A DNA stretch of 64,000 nucleotides from assembly GCF_003030345.1 (NCBI RefSeq), contig NZ_CP028158.1, positions 2,232,001-2,296,000 on the forward strand, given 5' to 3'. This document shows, piece after piece, positions 1 through 11,400 of the stretch. Below the pieces are notes generated by a model. That model worked only from the letters and a program-made list of their open reading frames with translations, was not told where the DNA came from and ran no database searches. The position numbers and the translations under genes are program-made. This DNA comes from Plantactinospora sp. BC1 (lineage in GTDB: Bacteria > Actinomycetota > Actinomycetes > Mycobacteriales > Micromonosporaceae). Numbering within the stretch: position 1 is the first letter of the stretch; each line of letters opens with the position of its first letter.

Positions 1-2471
1 TGCAGCACCGCGTAGTGGCTGTTGGTCTTCCGGAACGACTCCCCCGGCACCAGTTCGGGCCGGACCGGCTCGGAGGTCGCCGGCGGGCGGCCGTGCAACA
101 CGTCGAGCAGGTCCGGCATCGGCTCGGTCGGGGCGTACCCGGTGTTCGGGCTGGTGGAGAGGCCGGAGAGGTTCGCCAGCAGGTGCCGTACGGTGACCGG
201 CGCCGGCCCGTCCGGCACCCGCCACGAGGTGAGGTACCGGTTCACGTCGGCGTCCAGCTCCAGCCGCCCCTGACCGACCAGCCGGAGTACGCCGAGCGCG
301 GTCACGTGCTTGCTGATCGAGGCGACCTGGAACGGGGTCTCCGGGGTGACCGGCTCGGCCCCACCGGCGACGAGTACGCCGTAGCCGCGTACCTCGGCGA
401 CCTGGCCGGCCCGGACCAGCGCGACACTCGCCCCGGGTATCTGATGCGCGGCCATGGTGGGCAGCGGCGACGGCCCGGCGGCGAGCCGACCCACCGGACG
501 CGACTCGACCCGGGTGGCCGGCACCGGCTCGGTGGTGCCGGCGGTGACCGGCTCGGCTGTGACGGCGACCGCTGCCGGTGCGGCGGCGACCGGTTCCGGT
601 GCGGCGGCTGCCACCGCTTCCGGTGCGGCGGCTGCCACCGCTTCCGGTGCGGGGGCTGCGGCCCTGTCCCGGCCCGGTGTGATGACGGGCAGCAGCTGGG
701 TCGGCTCGACGAGCAGACTGGCCGGAGCCGGTGCGCCGAGGGCGACGGCCAGCTCGGCGACGCTGCCGTGCTGGTAGAGCATCCGCAACGACACCGGAAG
801 ATCGGCCTTCCGGGCGGCGGTGACGAGCTGCACGATCCGCATCGAGTCGGCGCCCAGGTCGAAGAACCTGTCGTGCACCCCCACCCGGTCGATGCCGAGC
901 ACCTCCACGCAGATCCGGGCGATCCGCCGCTCGATCTCGTTGCGCGGCGCCACGAACTCGCGCTCGCCGCCGAAGGACGTGCGCTCCGGCGCCGGCAGCG
1001 CCCGCCGGTCCACCTTGCCGGCCGAGTTCAACGGCAACGCGTCCAGGGTGACGAACGCGACCGGCACCATGTAGCCGGGCAGCGCCTCGGCCAGGAAGTC
1101 ACGCAGCCCGGCCGGCTCGATCGGCCGGCCGTCCACCGGTACGACGTAGCCGGCGAGCCACTTCTCGCCGCCCTGGTCCTCCCGGGCCACCACCACCCCG
1201 TTGCGGACGTCCGGGTGGGCGAGCAGCCGCTCCTCGATCTCGGGCAGCTCGATCCGGTGCCCCCGGATCTTCACCTGGTGGTCCGCCCGACCCAGGAACT
1301 CCAGGTTCCCGTCCGGCCCGTACCGGACCAGGTCACCGGTGCGGTACATCCGGGTCCCGGCCGCCTTGCCGAACGGCTCCGGCAGGAACTTCTCGGCGGT
1401 CAGCTCGGGGCGGTTGACGTACCCCCGGGCGACGCCGTCACCGGCGATGTACAGCTCGCCGACGACGCCGACCGCGACCGGCTGGAAGTCCCGGTCCAGC
1501 ACGTACGTCCGGGTGTTCGCGATCGGCCGGCCGATCGGCACCACCTCGACGTCCCCGGGCACGTCCCAACTCGTCGACCAGATCGCGGTCTCGGTCGGAC
1601 CGTACACGTTGACCAGTCGCTTCACCCGGCCGCGCAGGTCACCGGCGAGCGCCGGCGGCAGCGCCTCGCCGCCGACCAGCGCGACCACCGGCCGTTGCCC
1701 GAAACCCGCGTCCAGCAGCAGCTTCCAGCCCGACGGCGTCGCCTGGACGTGCGTCACCGGATAGCGGTCGAGCAGGCTGAGCAGCTCCGGACTGTCTCCC
1801 ACCTCGTCGTCGTCGGCCAGCACCAGCCGGCCGCCGGTGACCAGCGGGAGATACAGCTCCAGCCCGGAGATGTCGAAGGAGAGCGAGGTGGCGGCGAGCC
1901 AGACGTCGTCGGTGCCGGCGTCCAGCAGCCGGCGCATCGAGAAGAGCAGGTTCAGCAGCGCCCGGTGCGAGATCTGCACGCCCTTCGGCCGCCCGGTCGA
2001 GCCGGAGGTGAAGATGATGTACGCCAGCTGGTGCTGGTCGTCGCGGCGGGGCACCGGCTCCGCCGGCCGGGACTCGATCACGTTCTCGTCCCGGTCGGCG
2101 AGGACGTGCCGGCCGGCGTAGACCCCGTCCAGCCGGCCGACCAGCCTCGACTCGCTCACCACCAGTTCCGCGCCGGCGGTCTCCAGCATGTAGCCCAGCC
2201 GTTCCGCCGGCAGCTCCGGGTCCAGCGGCACGTACGCCGCACCGGCCTTCCAGACCGCCAGCAGCCAGGCCACCAGGGACGGCTCCCGCCCCAGCAGCAC
2301 CCCGACCACCGACTCCGGCCCGACCCCGACCGCCCGCAGGTGCTGGGCGTACCGGTTCGCCAGCGCGTCGAGTTCGGCGTACCGGACCCGCTCGCCGCCC
2401 TGGACCACCGCCACCGACTTCGGGGTGGCCGCGGCCTGCGCCTCGACAATGTGGTGCACCGATCGACTCAT
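1..2471 (-). CDS. NRPS termination module A-PCP fused to a beta-lactamase/PBP-type release domain (3' end outside window)
   Basis: This is the last NRPS protein of the line. It starts at ATG 2471, 5 bp after the stop of the preceding NRPS, and is still open at position 1 (823 codons visible). Residues about 10-510 are an adenylation domain ([11 protein letters not shown] near residue 154). The specificity positions read by hand are D-I-L-Q-V-G-V-I-W, close to the glycine code DILQLGLIW. A carrier domain follows, with phosphopantetheine site LGADSMRIV near residue 538. An Ala/Pro/Val-rich linker of about 75 residues leads to a serine beta-lactamase/penicillin-binding-protein fold: the SxxK motif is ASISKH near residue 716, and the second motif position near the window edge reads KTN where the family usually has YxN. 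No alpha/beta-hydrolase thioesterase is seen. Stand-alone enzymes of this fold (SurE type) release peptides by cyclisation, so a release role is inferred. There is no C domain in this protein; the C domain for this module sits at the end of the upstream protein. Confidence 0.88.
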   Translation of the reverse strand, partial: MSRSVHHIVEAQAAATPKSVAVVQGGERVRYAELDALANRYAQHLRAVGVGPESVVGVLLGREPSLVAWLLAVWKAGAAYVPLDPELPAERLGYMLETAGAELVVSESRLVGRLDGVYAGRHVLADRDENVIESRPAEPVPRRDDQHQLAYIIFTSGSTGRPKGVQISHRALLNLLFSMRRLLDAGTDDVWLAATSLSFDISGLELYLPLVTGGRLVLADDDEVGDSPELLSLLDRYPVTHVQATPSGWKLLLDAGFGQRPVVALVGGEALPPALAGDLRGRVKRLVNVYGPTETAIWSTSWDVPGDVEVVPIGRPIANTRTYVLDRDFQPVAVGVVGELYIAGDGVARGYVNRPELTAEKFLPEPFGKAAGTRMYRTGDLVRYGPDGNLEFLGRADHQVKIRGHRIELPEIEERLLAHPDVRNGVVVAREDQGGEKWLAGYVVPVDGRPIEPAGLRDFLAEALPGYMVPVAFVTLDALPLNSAGKVDRRALPAPERTSFGGEREFVAPRNEIERRIARICVEVLGIDRVGVHDRFFDLGADSMRIVQLVTAARKADLPVSLRMLYQHGSVAELAVALGAPAPASLLVEPTQLLPVITPGRDRAAAPAPEAVAAAAPEAVAAAAPEPVAAAPAAVAVTAEPVTAGTTEPVPATRVESRPVGRLAAGPSPLPTMAAHQIPGASVALVRAGQVAEVRGYGVLVAGGAEPVTPETPFQVASISKHVTALGVLRLVGQGRLELDADVNRYLTSWRVPDGPAPVTVRHLLANLSGLSTSPNTGYAPTEPMPDLLDVLHGRPPATSEPVRPELVPGESFRKTNSHYAVL
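577..660. repeat. 24-bp tandem repeat encoding the Ala-rich interdomain linker
   Basis: Two perfect 24-bp units lie at 601-624 and 625-648, with degenerate units on both sides. On the coding (minus) strand they encode an APEAVAAA-type repeat in the linker between the carrier domain and the beta-lactamase-like domain. Such repeats vary in copy number and act as flexible tethers. Confidence 0.8.
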
Positions 2472-2476
2472 CTTCT

Positions 2477-5400
2477 TCACCACTCCACCGCTGTGTCGTT
2501 CCAGTCGGTCAACACCGCGTCCAGCTCCCCCGCCGGCACGTACGTCGCCCGGGCGTCACCGTCGGCACCCGCGGCCATCGACTCCAGCACCGTCCGGTAC
2601 ATCGCGACCACCCGCTCGGCGTTCTCCGGGGTCAGCGCGGAGCGCCGGACCCGCAGCATCAGGTGCCCGGGACCGGTCGACACCGCGAGCGCGAACTCGT
2701 TGGCGGCGTCGCCCGCACCGGCCCGCACGTCGACGAGATCCGTGTCGACCTGGTGGAAGTCCTGATAGCTGAACATCACCTCGATGAGCTGCCGCCCGCC
2801 GAGCCGGCGTTGGATCGCCGGCATCGGATAGCGCCGGTGCGGCCAGAGTTCGACCTCGCGGTCGAAGACCTGCCGGACCAGGTCGCCCCAGGTGCCGGCC
2901 GTCCGGTCGTGCGGGAACGGCAGGGTGTTGAGGTACATCCCGTACACCTTCTCGGCGCCGTCGATCTCCGGCCGGGCGCTGCACACCAGGCCGGTGAAGA
3001 ACGCCGGCTCGTCGGTGAGCTGGCTCATCACCTTCAGGTGCGCCGCGTGCAGCACCGCCTTCATCGACGTACGGGTCGCCGTCGCCAGCGCCCGCAGCCC
3101 CGGCTCCAGGTCCGGGAACCCGACCGGGACCCGGAAGCTGCCGGCCTCGTCGGCGGCGCCACCCCAACCGGCCGGCAGGGTGAACCGGGCGTGCCGGGTG
3201 ACGATCCCCTGCCAGTAGTCCCGGTCCTCGGTCGAGGCCAGCGAGTCGAGTTCGGCGGCGATGAAGTCCGCGTACCGCACCCCGGGCGCGACGACCGGCT
3301 CGGGTTCCCGGCCGGCGGCGAGCTGCCGGTAGAGGTCGAGCACCTCCATCAGCAGCGACTGCTGGCTCCAGCCCTCGGTGATCGCGTGGCACTGGGTGAA
3401 GCCGAGCCGCCAGGCGTCGTCGCCCTCCACGAACCCGGCCATCCGGAGCAGCGGCGGGTCGGCCAGGTCGAACAGGTTCGCCCGCTCCCGGGCGATCAGG
3501 TCGTGCAGCGCCTGCTCCCGGCCCGGGTCGTCCAGGTGCCGTACGTCGCAGACCTCGACCGGCATCTCGGCGGTGTCGTGCACGAGCTGCATCGGCACCG
3601 AGTAGCTGGTCAGGTCGAACGAGGTACGCAGCAGCTCGTGCCGCCCGACGACGATCCGGGCCGCCTCGCGCAACGCCTCCGGCTGGAAGGGCTGCTCGTC
3701 ACGGATCCGGAAGAAGCTGGTGTTGTGGTAGCGGTTGCCACCGACCCCGCCGAGCATCTCCACCACCATGCCGAGCTGCACCTGCGACAGCGGGTACGCG
3801 TCGACCACCCCGGCCGGCAACGCGGCCCGGTCCTCGGCGGAGAGCAGCGCGTACGGCGCGATCGGACCGGACTCGACCGACTGGTCGGCAACCGACTGTC
3901 CGGAGAGCTTCTCGGCGAGTTCGGCGATGGTGCGGTACTGGAACACGTCCCGGACCGCCACCTCGAACCCGGCCGCCCGCAACTTCCCGACCAACGCCAC
4001 CGCCCGAATCGAATGCCCACCCAGATCGAAGAAACTCTCCGTCACCCCCACCCGCTCCAGGCCCAGCACCGCACACCACACCGAAGCGATCCGCTCCTCC
4101 ACCGGCGTGCGCGGACCCACGAACACCGGCCCTGCATCCACCACGGCAGAATCCGGATCCGGCAACGCCCGACGATCCACCTTCCCGTTCGCGTTCAACG
4201 GCAACGCATCCAACACCACGAACGCCGCCGGCACCATGTACTCCGGCAACCGGGTCGCCGCATGCCCGGTCAACCCGGCAACATCCAACTCGCCGGACGA
4301 GGCCGGCACGCAGTAGGCGACCAGACGCTTGTCCGACGCCGCACCCACCGCCACCACCACCGCGTCCCGAACCGACCCATGCTCCAGCAACACCGACCGG
4401 ATCTCACCCAACTCGATCCGATACCCGTGCACCTTCACCTGATCGTCGACCCGACCGACGAACTCCACATCACCGCTCGGCAACACCCGGACCAGGTCGC
4501 CGGTCCGATACAACCGAGACCCCGCCGACCCGAACGGATCCGGCACGAACCGCTCCGCCGTCAACTCCGGCCGGTTCACATAACCCCGGGCCACACCGAC
4601 CCCACCGACATACAACTCACCCAGCACACCCACCGGAACCGGCGACAGGTCGGCGTCGAGGACGTACATCGACATGCCGGGCAGCGGACGACCGATCGGC
4701 ACCACGTCCGAGTCGGGCGTACGGGTGACGGGATAGGTGCAGGTGCCGACGGACGCCTCGGTCGGGCCGTACTCGTTGACCAGGCGGCCGTCGCCGAGGA
4801 TCCGGCGCCAGTTCTCGGCGACCGGGCCGGGCAGGGCCTCGCCGGCCACCACCACGATCTCGGCCAGCGCGGCGAGCTGGGCGTCCTCGGCCTGCTGGCC
4901 GATGATCTCCAGGTGGCCGGGGGTCAGCTTCAGGAAGCTGAACGGACCGGCGGCCACCAACTCCCGACCCAGATCCGCCATGTCCAGATCCGGACCCGCC
5001 AACCACACCCGCTGACCCGACACCAACGGCGCCCACACATTCGGCACCACCAGATCGAACGCCACCGACGAGAACAACGCCGAACCACCAACACCACGAC
5101 CAGCCAACTCCCGCGCCGCCCACGACACATGGTTGACCAACCCACGGTGCGACACCGCCACACCCTTCGGCCGCCCCGTCGACCCCGACGTGAAAATCAC
5201 GTACGCGAGCCGATCGAGGTCGGCGGGTTCGGCGATAGGGGTCGCCGGACGGTTGCCGATCTCCAGGCGCTCGGTGTCGACGAGGACACAGTCCAGCGTC
5301 GGGTCGAACCGGTCCGCGTGCCGGGACCGGGTGACCACCACCCGGGCACCGGCGTCGGTGAGCATCGTGTTCACCCGGTCGGCCGGGAACGAGGGGTCCA

Positions 5401-8400
5401 GCGGCACGTACGCGCCACCGGTCTTCCAGACCGCCAGGAAGGTGGCGATCAGGTCCGGTCCCCGGTCCAGCAGCACCCCGACCAGCGACTCTGGGCCCAC
5501 GCCCCGGGACCGCAGGTGCCGGGCCAGCCGGTTCGCCCGGGCGTCCAGCTCGGCGTAGTCGAGTTCCAGCTCGCCGAGGGCCACCGCGATCCGGTCCGGA
5601 TGCGCGGCGGCGACGTCGGCGACCAGCTCCGGAACGGTACGGGTCGGCGCGGCGGTGGGGTTGACGGCGTACTCGCCGAGCAGCCGCTCCCGCTCCTCCG
5701 CCGGCAGGTGGTTCTGCCGGGCGTCGCCGCCGGCACCGGTCGCCGCCATCGCCGCCAGAACCGCCCGGTACATCGCGCCGAGCCGGGTCGCGTCCGGCCG
5801 GCTCAGCATGTGCGTGTCGGCGGTCAGCACCAGGCTCCCGGTCATCGCGGCGACGGCCAGGCCGAACTCGGTGGCCCCCTCGCCGAGCCCGGACTCCACG
5901 TCGACCAGTTCGGTGTCGACCGCGTCGAAGTCCTGGTAGCTGAACCGCACGTCGAGCAGGCGCTGGCCGTCGGCCAGCTCACGCTGGATCGCCGGCATCG
6001 GATAGCGCCGGTGCGGCCACAGCTCGACCTCGCGGTCGAAGACCTGCCGGACCAGCTCACCCCAGGTCGCCGCTCCGCGCCGGTGCGCGAAGGGCAGGGT
6101 GTTCAGGTACATCCCGTAGACCTTGTCGGCGCCGTCGACCTCGGGCCGGGCGCTGCACACCAGGCCGGTGTAGAAGACCGGCTCGTCGGTGAGCTGGCTC
6201 ATCACCTTCAGGTGCGCCGCGTGCAGCACCGCCTTCAAGGAGGTACGCGTCGACGTGGCCAGCGCCCGCAGCTCCGGCTCCAGGTCGCGGACCGGCACGG
6301 TGACCGAGTACGGCTCCCGGGGCGTCGACGGGTCGGCGGCCCAGCCGGTCGGCAGTGACAGCTTGGTGTAGCCGTCGACGATTCCGCGCCAGTAGTCGCG
6401 GTCCTCGGTCGAGGCCAGCGAGTCGAGTTCGGCGGCGATGAAGTCCGCGTACCGGACCGCCGGGCGGGTCGCCGGTGTCGGTGTTCCGCCGGCCCGGATC
6501 TGCTGGTACAGCTCCAGCAGCTCGGTCAGCATCGCCCGGTGGCTCCACCCCTCGGTGATCGGGTGGGAGACCGTGACGGACATCCACCACGCCTCGTCGC
6601 TCTCCTCGTGCACGGTGAACCGCAGCAGCGGGGCCACCCCGAGGTCGAACAGCTTGGCCCGTTCCGCCGTGGTGAACTCCCGGATCGCCTGCTTCCGCCC
6701 GGCCGCGTCGAGCTGCCGGATGTCGCGTACGCCGATCGGGATCTCGGCGGTGTCGTGCACGAGCTGCATCGGCACCGAATAGCTGGTCAGGTCGAACGAG
6801 GTACGCAGCAGCTCGTGCCGCTCGACCACGATCCGGGCCGCCTCGCGCAGCGCGTCCAGCCCGAACGACTGCTCGGTGCGCAGCCGGAACGAGGTGACGT
6901 TGTGGTAGGCGTGCAGATCGTTGTCGGCCAGCATCTCGACGACCATGCCGAGCTGCACCTGCGACAGCGGGTACGCGTCGACCACCCCGGCCGGCAACGC
7001 GGCCCGGTCCTCGGCGGAGAGCAGCGCGTACGGCGCGATCGGACCGGACTCGACCGACTGGTCGGCAACCGACTGTCCGGAGAGCTTCTCGGCGAGTTCG
7101 GCGATGGTGCGGTACTGGAACACGTCCCGGACCGCCACCTCGAACCCGGCCGCCCGCAACTTCCCGACCAACGCCACCGCCCGAATCGAATGCCCACCCA
7201 GATCGAAGAAACTCTCCGTCACCCCCACCCGCTCCAGGCCCAGCACCGCACACCACACCGAAGCGATCCGCTCCTCCACCGGCGTGCGCGGACCCACGAA
7301 CACCGGCCCTGCATCCACCACGGCAGAATCCGGATCCGGCAACGCCCGACGATCCACCTTCCCGTTCGCGTTCAACGGCAACGCATCCAACACCACGAAC
7401 GCCGCCGGCACCATGTACTCCGGCAACCGGGTCGCCGCATGCCCGGTCAACCCGGCAACATCCAACTCGCCGGACGAGGCCGGCACGCAGTAGGCGACCA
7501 GACGCTTGTCCGACGCCGCACCCACCGCCACCACCACCGCGTCCCGAACCGACCCATGCTCCAGCAACACCGACCGGATCTCACCCAACTCGATCCGATA
7601 CCCGTGCACCTTCACCTGATCGTCGACCCGACCGACGAACTCCACATCACCGCTCGGCAACACCCGGACCAGGTCGCCGGTCCGATACAACCGAGACCCC
7701 GCCGACCCGAACGGATCCGGCACGAACCGCTCCGCCGTCAACTCCGGCCGGTTCACATAACCCCGGGCCACACCGACCCCACCGACATACAACTCACCCA
7801 GCACACCCACCGGAACCGGCGACAGGTCGGCGTCGAGGACGTACATCGACATGCCGGGCAGCGGACGACCGATCGGCACCACGTCCGAGTCGGGCGTACG
7901 GGTGACGGGATAGGTGCAGGTGCCGACGGACGCCTCGGTCGGGCCGTACTCGTTGACCAGGCGGCCGTCGCCGAGGATCCGGCGCCAGTTCTCGGCGACC
8001 GGGCCGGGCAGGGCCTCGCCGGCCACCACCACGATCTCGGCCAGCGCGGCGAGCTGGGCGTCCTCGGCCTGCTGGCCGATGATCTCCAGGTGGCCGGGGG
8101 TCAGCTTCAGGAAGCTGAACGGACCGGCGGCCACCAACTCCCGACCCAGATCCGCCATGTCCAGATCCGGACCCGCCAACCACACCCGCTGACCCGACAC
8201 CAACGGCGCCCACACATTCGGCACCACCAGATCGAACGCCACCGACGAGAACAACGCCGAACCACCAACACCACGACCAGCCAACTCCCGCGCCGCCCAC
8301 GACACATGGTTGACCAACCCACGATGCGACACCGCCACACCCTTCGGCCGACCCGTCGACCCCGACGTGAAAATCACGTACGCGAGCCGGTCGAGATCGG

Positions 8401-11400
8401 TCGGGACCACGAGCGGTGTGGCCGGCTGCTCGGCGATGGCCGGCGCGTCCCGGTCCACCAGGACCCGCACCGGGATCTCCGGGAACCGGTCGGCGTAGCC
8501 GGAGCCGGTCACCACCACCCGGGTGCCGGCGTCGGCCAGCATGTCGGCGAGCCGGTCGGCCGGGTGGGCCGGGTCGAGCGGCACGTACGCGCCGCCGGCC
8601 TTCCAGACCGCCAGCATCGCCACCAGCAGCTCGGGGCCCCGGTCCAGCAGCACTCCGACGACGGACTCCGGCACCACCCCGCAGGCGCGCAGGTGCCGGG
8701 AGAGCCGGTTCGCCCGGGCGTCCAGTTCGGCGTACGTGAGCTGCTGGCCGGCGCACTCGACCGCCACCGTGTGCGGGGTGGCCGACATCTGTGCGACGAA
8801 GCGCTCCGGCACGGCCGGTCCGGTCGGTTCGGCGGTGGTGCGGTTCCACTCCACCACCAGCCGTTGCCGCTCCTCGTCGGCGAGGAAGGTGCCCCGGGCG
8901 TCGCCCTCCGGGTCCGCCGCCATCGCCTCCAGCACGGCCCGGTACATGGCGCCCATCCGGTCGCCGTTGGCCCGGCTCAGCACCCGGGGGTTGACCGCCA
9001 TCGTCACGTAGCCGAGCCGGACCGCCACGGCGAGCGGGAACTCGGTCGGGCTGTCGTCGATGCTGGCCATGTAGTCGACGAGGTCCCGGTCGACCTGGTC
9101 GAAGTCGTGGTAGCTGAACCGGACGTCCATCAGCCGCTGGCCGTCGCCGAACTCGCGCTGGATCTCCGGCATCGGGAACCGGCGGCGGGGCCAGATCTCC
9201 ATCTCCCGGGCGTACGTCCGCGCCACCAGTTCCAGCCAGGTCCGGGCGCCCCGGTCGTAGCCGAACGGCAGGCTGTTCAGGTACATCCCGTAGACCCGGT
9301 CGGCGCCGACCACCTCGGGCCGGCCGTGCAGCACCAGACCGGTCAGGAACGACTCCTCGGCGGTGAGCTGGCTCATCACCTTCAGGTGGGCGGCGAGCAG
9401 CACCGTCTTCAGCGACGCCTTCGCCCGGCTGGCCAGCTTGCGCAGGTCGGACTCCAGGTCGTGGAAGGGCACCCCGAGCATCAGCGACTCGCGCGGCGCG
9501 TCCTCGTCACCCCAGCCGGTGGGCAGGGTGAACCGGGCGTACCGGCCGACGATGTCCCGCCAGTAGTCCCGGTCGTCCGACGACGCCAGCGAGCGCAGCT
9601 CGGCGCCGATGAAGTCGGCGAACCGCACCGGCGGCGGCTCGACCTCGGCCGGCGTACCGCCGTCGCGGATCTCCCGGTAGAGGTCGAGCACCTCCATCAG
9701 CAGCGAGTGGTGGCTCCAGCCCTCGATGATGGCGTGGCACTCGGTGACCGAGAGCCACCAGGTCTTGTCGTCGCAGACGTGCGCGTGCAGCCGCATCAGG
9801 GCCGGCTGGGCCAGGTCGAAGACGTCGGCCCGCTCCACCGCGGTGAACTCCCGCAGCGACCGGTCCAGCTCGGCGGCGTCCAGGTGCCGCAGGTCCCGCT
9901 CCCCGACCGGCATCTCGGCGGTCGGGTACACCACCTGCATCGGCACCGAGTACGTGGTCAGGTCGATCGCGGTCCGCAGCACCTCGTGCCGGGCCACCAC
10001 GATCCGGGCCGCCTCGCGGAGCGCCTCCAGCGCGAACGGCTGCTCGTCACGGATCCGGAACGACGTCACGTTGTGGTACGCGTGCAGCTCCCCGTCGGAG
10101 AGCATCTCGACGACCATGCCGGCCTGGACCCGGGAGAGCGGGTACGCGTCGCTGGCGCCGGCCGGCACCTTCGCCCGGTCCTCGGCGGAGAGCAGCTCGA
10201 ACGGCGCCACCGGGCGCTCCTGCGCGGCCGGCGCGGACCGGCCGTCGAGGATCCCGCAGAGTTCCGCGACGGTCCGGTGTGCGAAGACGTCCCGGACGGA
10301 GACGTCCAGTCCGATCGACCGCAGCTCGCCGACCAGGGCGACCGCCCGGATCGAGTGCCCGCCGAGGTCGAAGAAGCTGTCGTGCACGCCGACCCGCTCG
10401 ACCCCGAGCACGCTCCGCCAGATCGCCGCGACCCGCTCCTCGACCGGGGTACGCGGCGGCACGTAGGCCTGCTCCCCGGAGAGTGCGGCGCGGTCCGGCG
10501 CGGGTAGCGCGCGGCGGTCGAGTTTGCCGTTGGCGGTCAGCGGAATCTTCTCCAGCGGCACGAACGCGGCCGGCACCATGTATTCCGGCAGGCCGCGGGC
10601 GAGGAACTCGCGCAGCTCGGCCGGGCTCGGCACCTGGTCGCCCTCGGCCACCAGATAGCCGACGAGTCGCTTGTCGCCGGGGATGTCCTCCCGGACCACC
10701 ACCACCGCGTCCCGGACCCCCGGGTACGCGGCGAGCACGGTCTCGATCTCGCCCAGCTCGACCCGGTAGCCACGGATCTGCACCTGGTCGTCGATCCGGC
10801 CGAGGAAGTCCAGCCCGCCGTCGGGGCGGCGCCTCGCCAGGTCGCCACTGCGGTACATCCGGGCCCCCGGCTCGGAAGCGAACGGGTCCGGCACGAACCG
10901 CTGCGCGGTCAGCTCCGGCCGCTTGAGGTAGCCCCGGGCCACCCCGGGACCACCCACGTGGATCTCACCCGGCACGCCGACCGGGACCAGGTTGCCGTAC
11001 CGGTCGAGGAGATAGATCCGCAGGTCGCCGAGGGGGTAGCCGACCGGGTTGCCGGGGTCGCCGATGTCCTGCGGGCGTACCTGGTGGAAGCTGGAGTGCA
11101 CCGTCGTCTCGGTGATGCCGTACATGTTGAGCAGGGCCGGGCGGTCCAGGCCGAACCGGTCGGTCCAGGGGGCCAGCTCGGCCATCTCCAGCTTCTCGCC
11201 GGCGAAGACCACCGCCCGCAGCTCCAGGGCGGCGAGCCGGGGATCGTCGTCCCGGGCGAAGCCGACCAGGCTGCGGAACGCCGACGGGGTCTGGTTGAGC
11301 ACCGTGACCCGCTCCCGGACGAGCAGCTCCAGGAACTCGTCCGGCACCCGGGTCACCTCGCGCGGCACCACCACCAGCCGGCCGCCGTAGAGCAGCGCGC

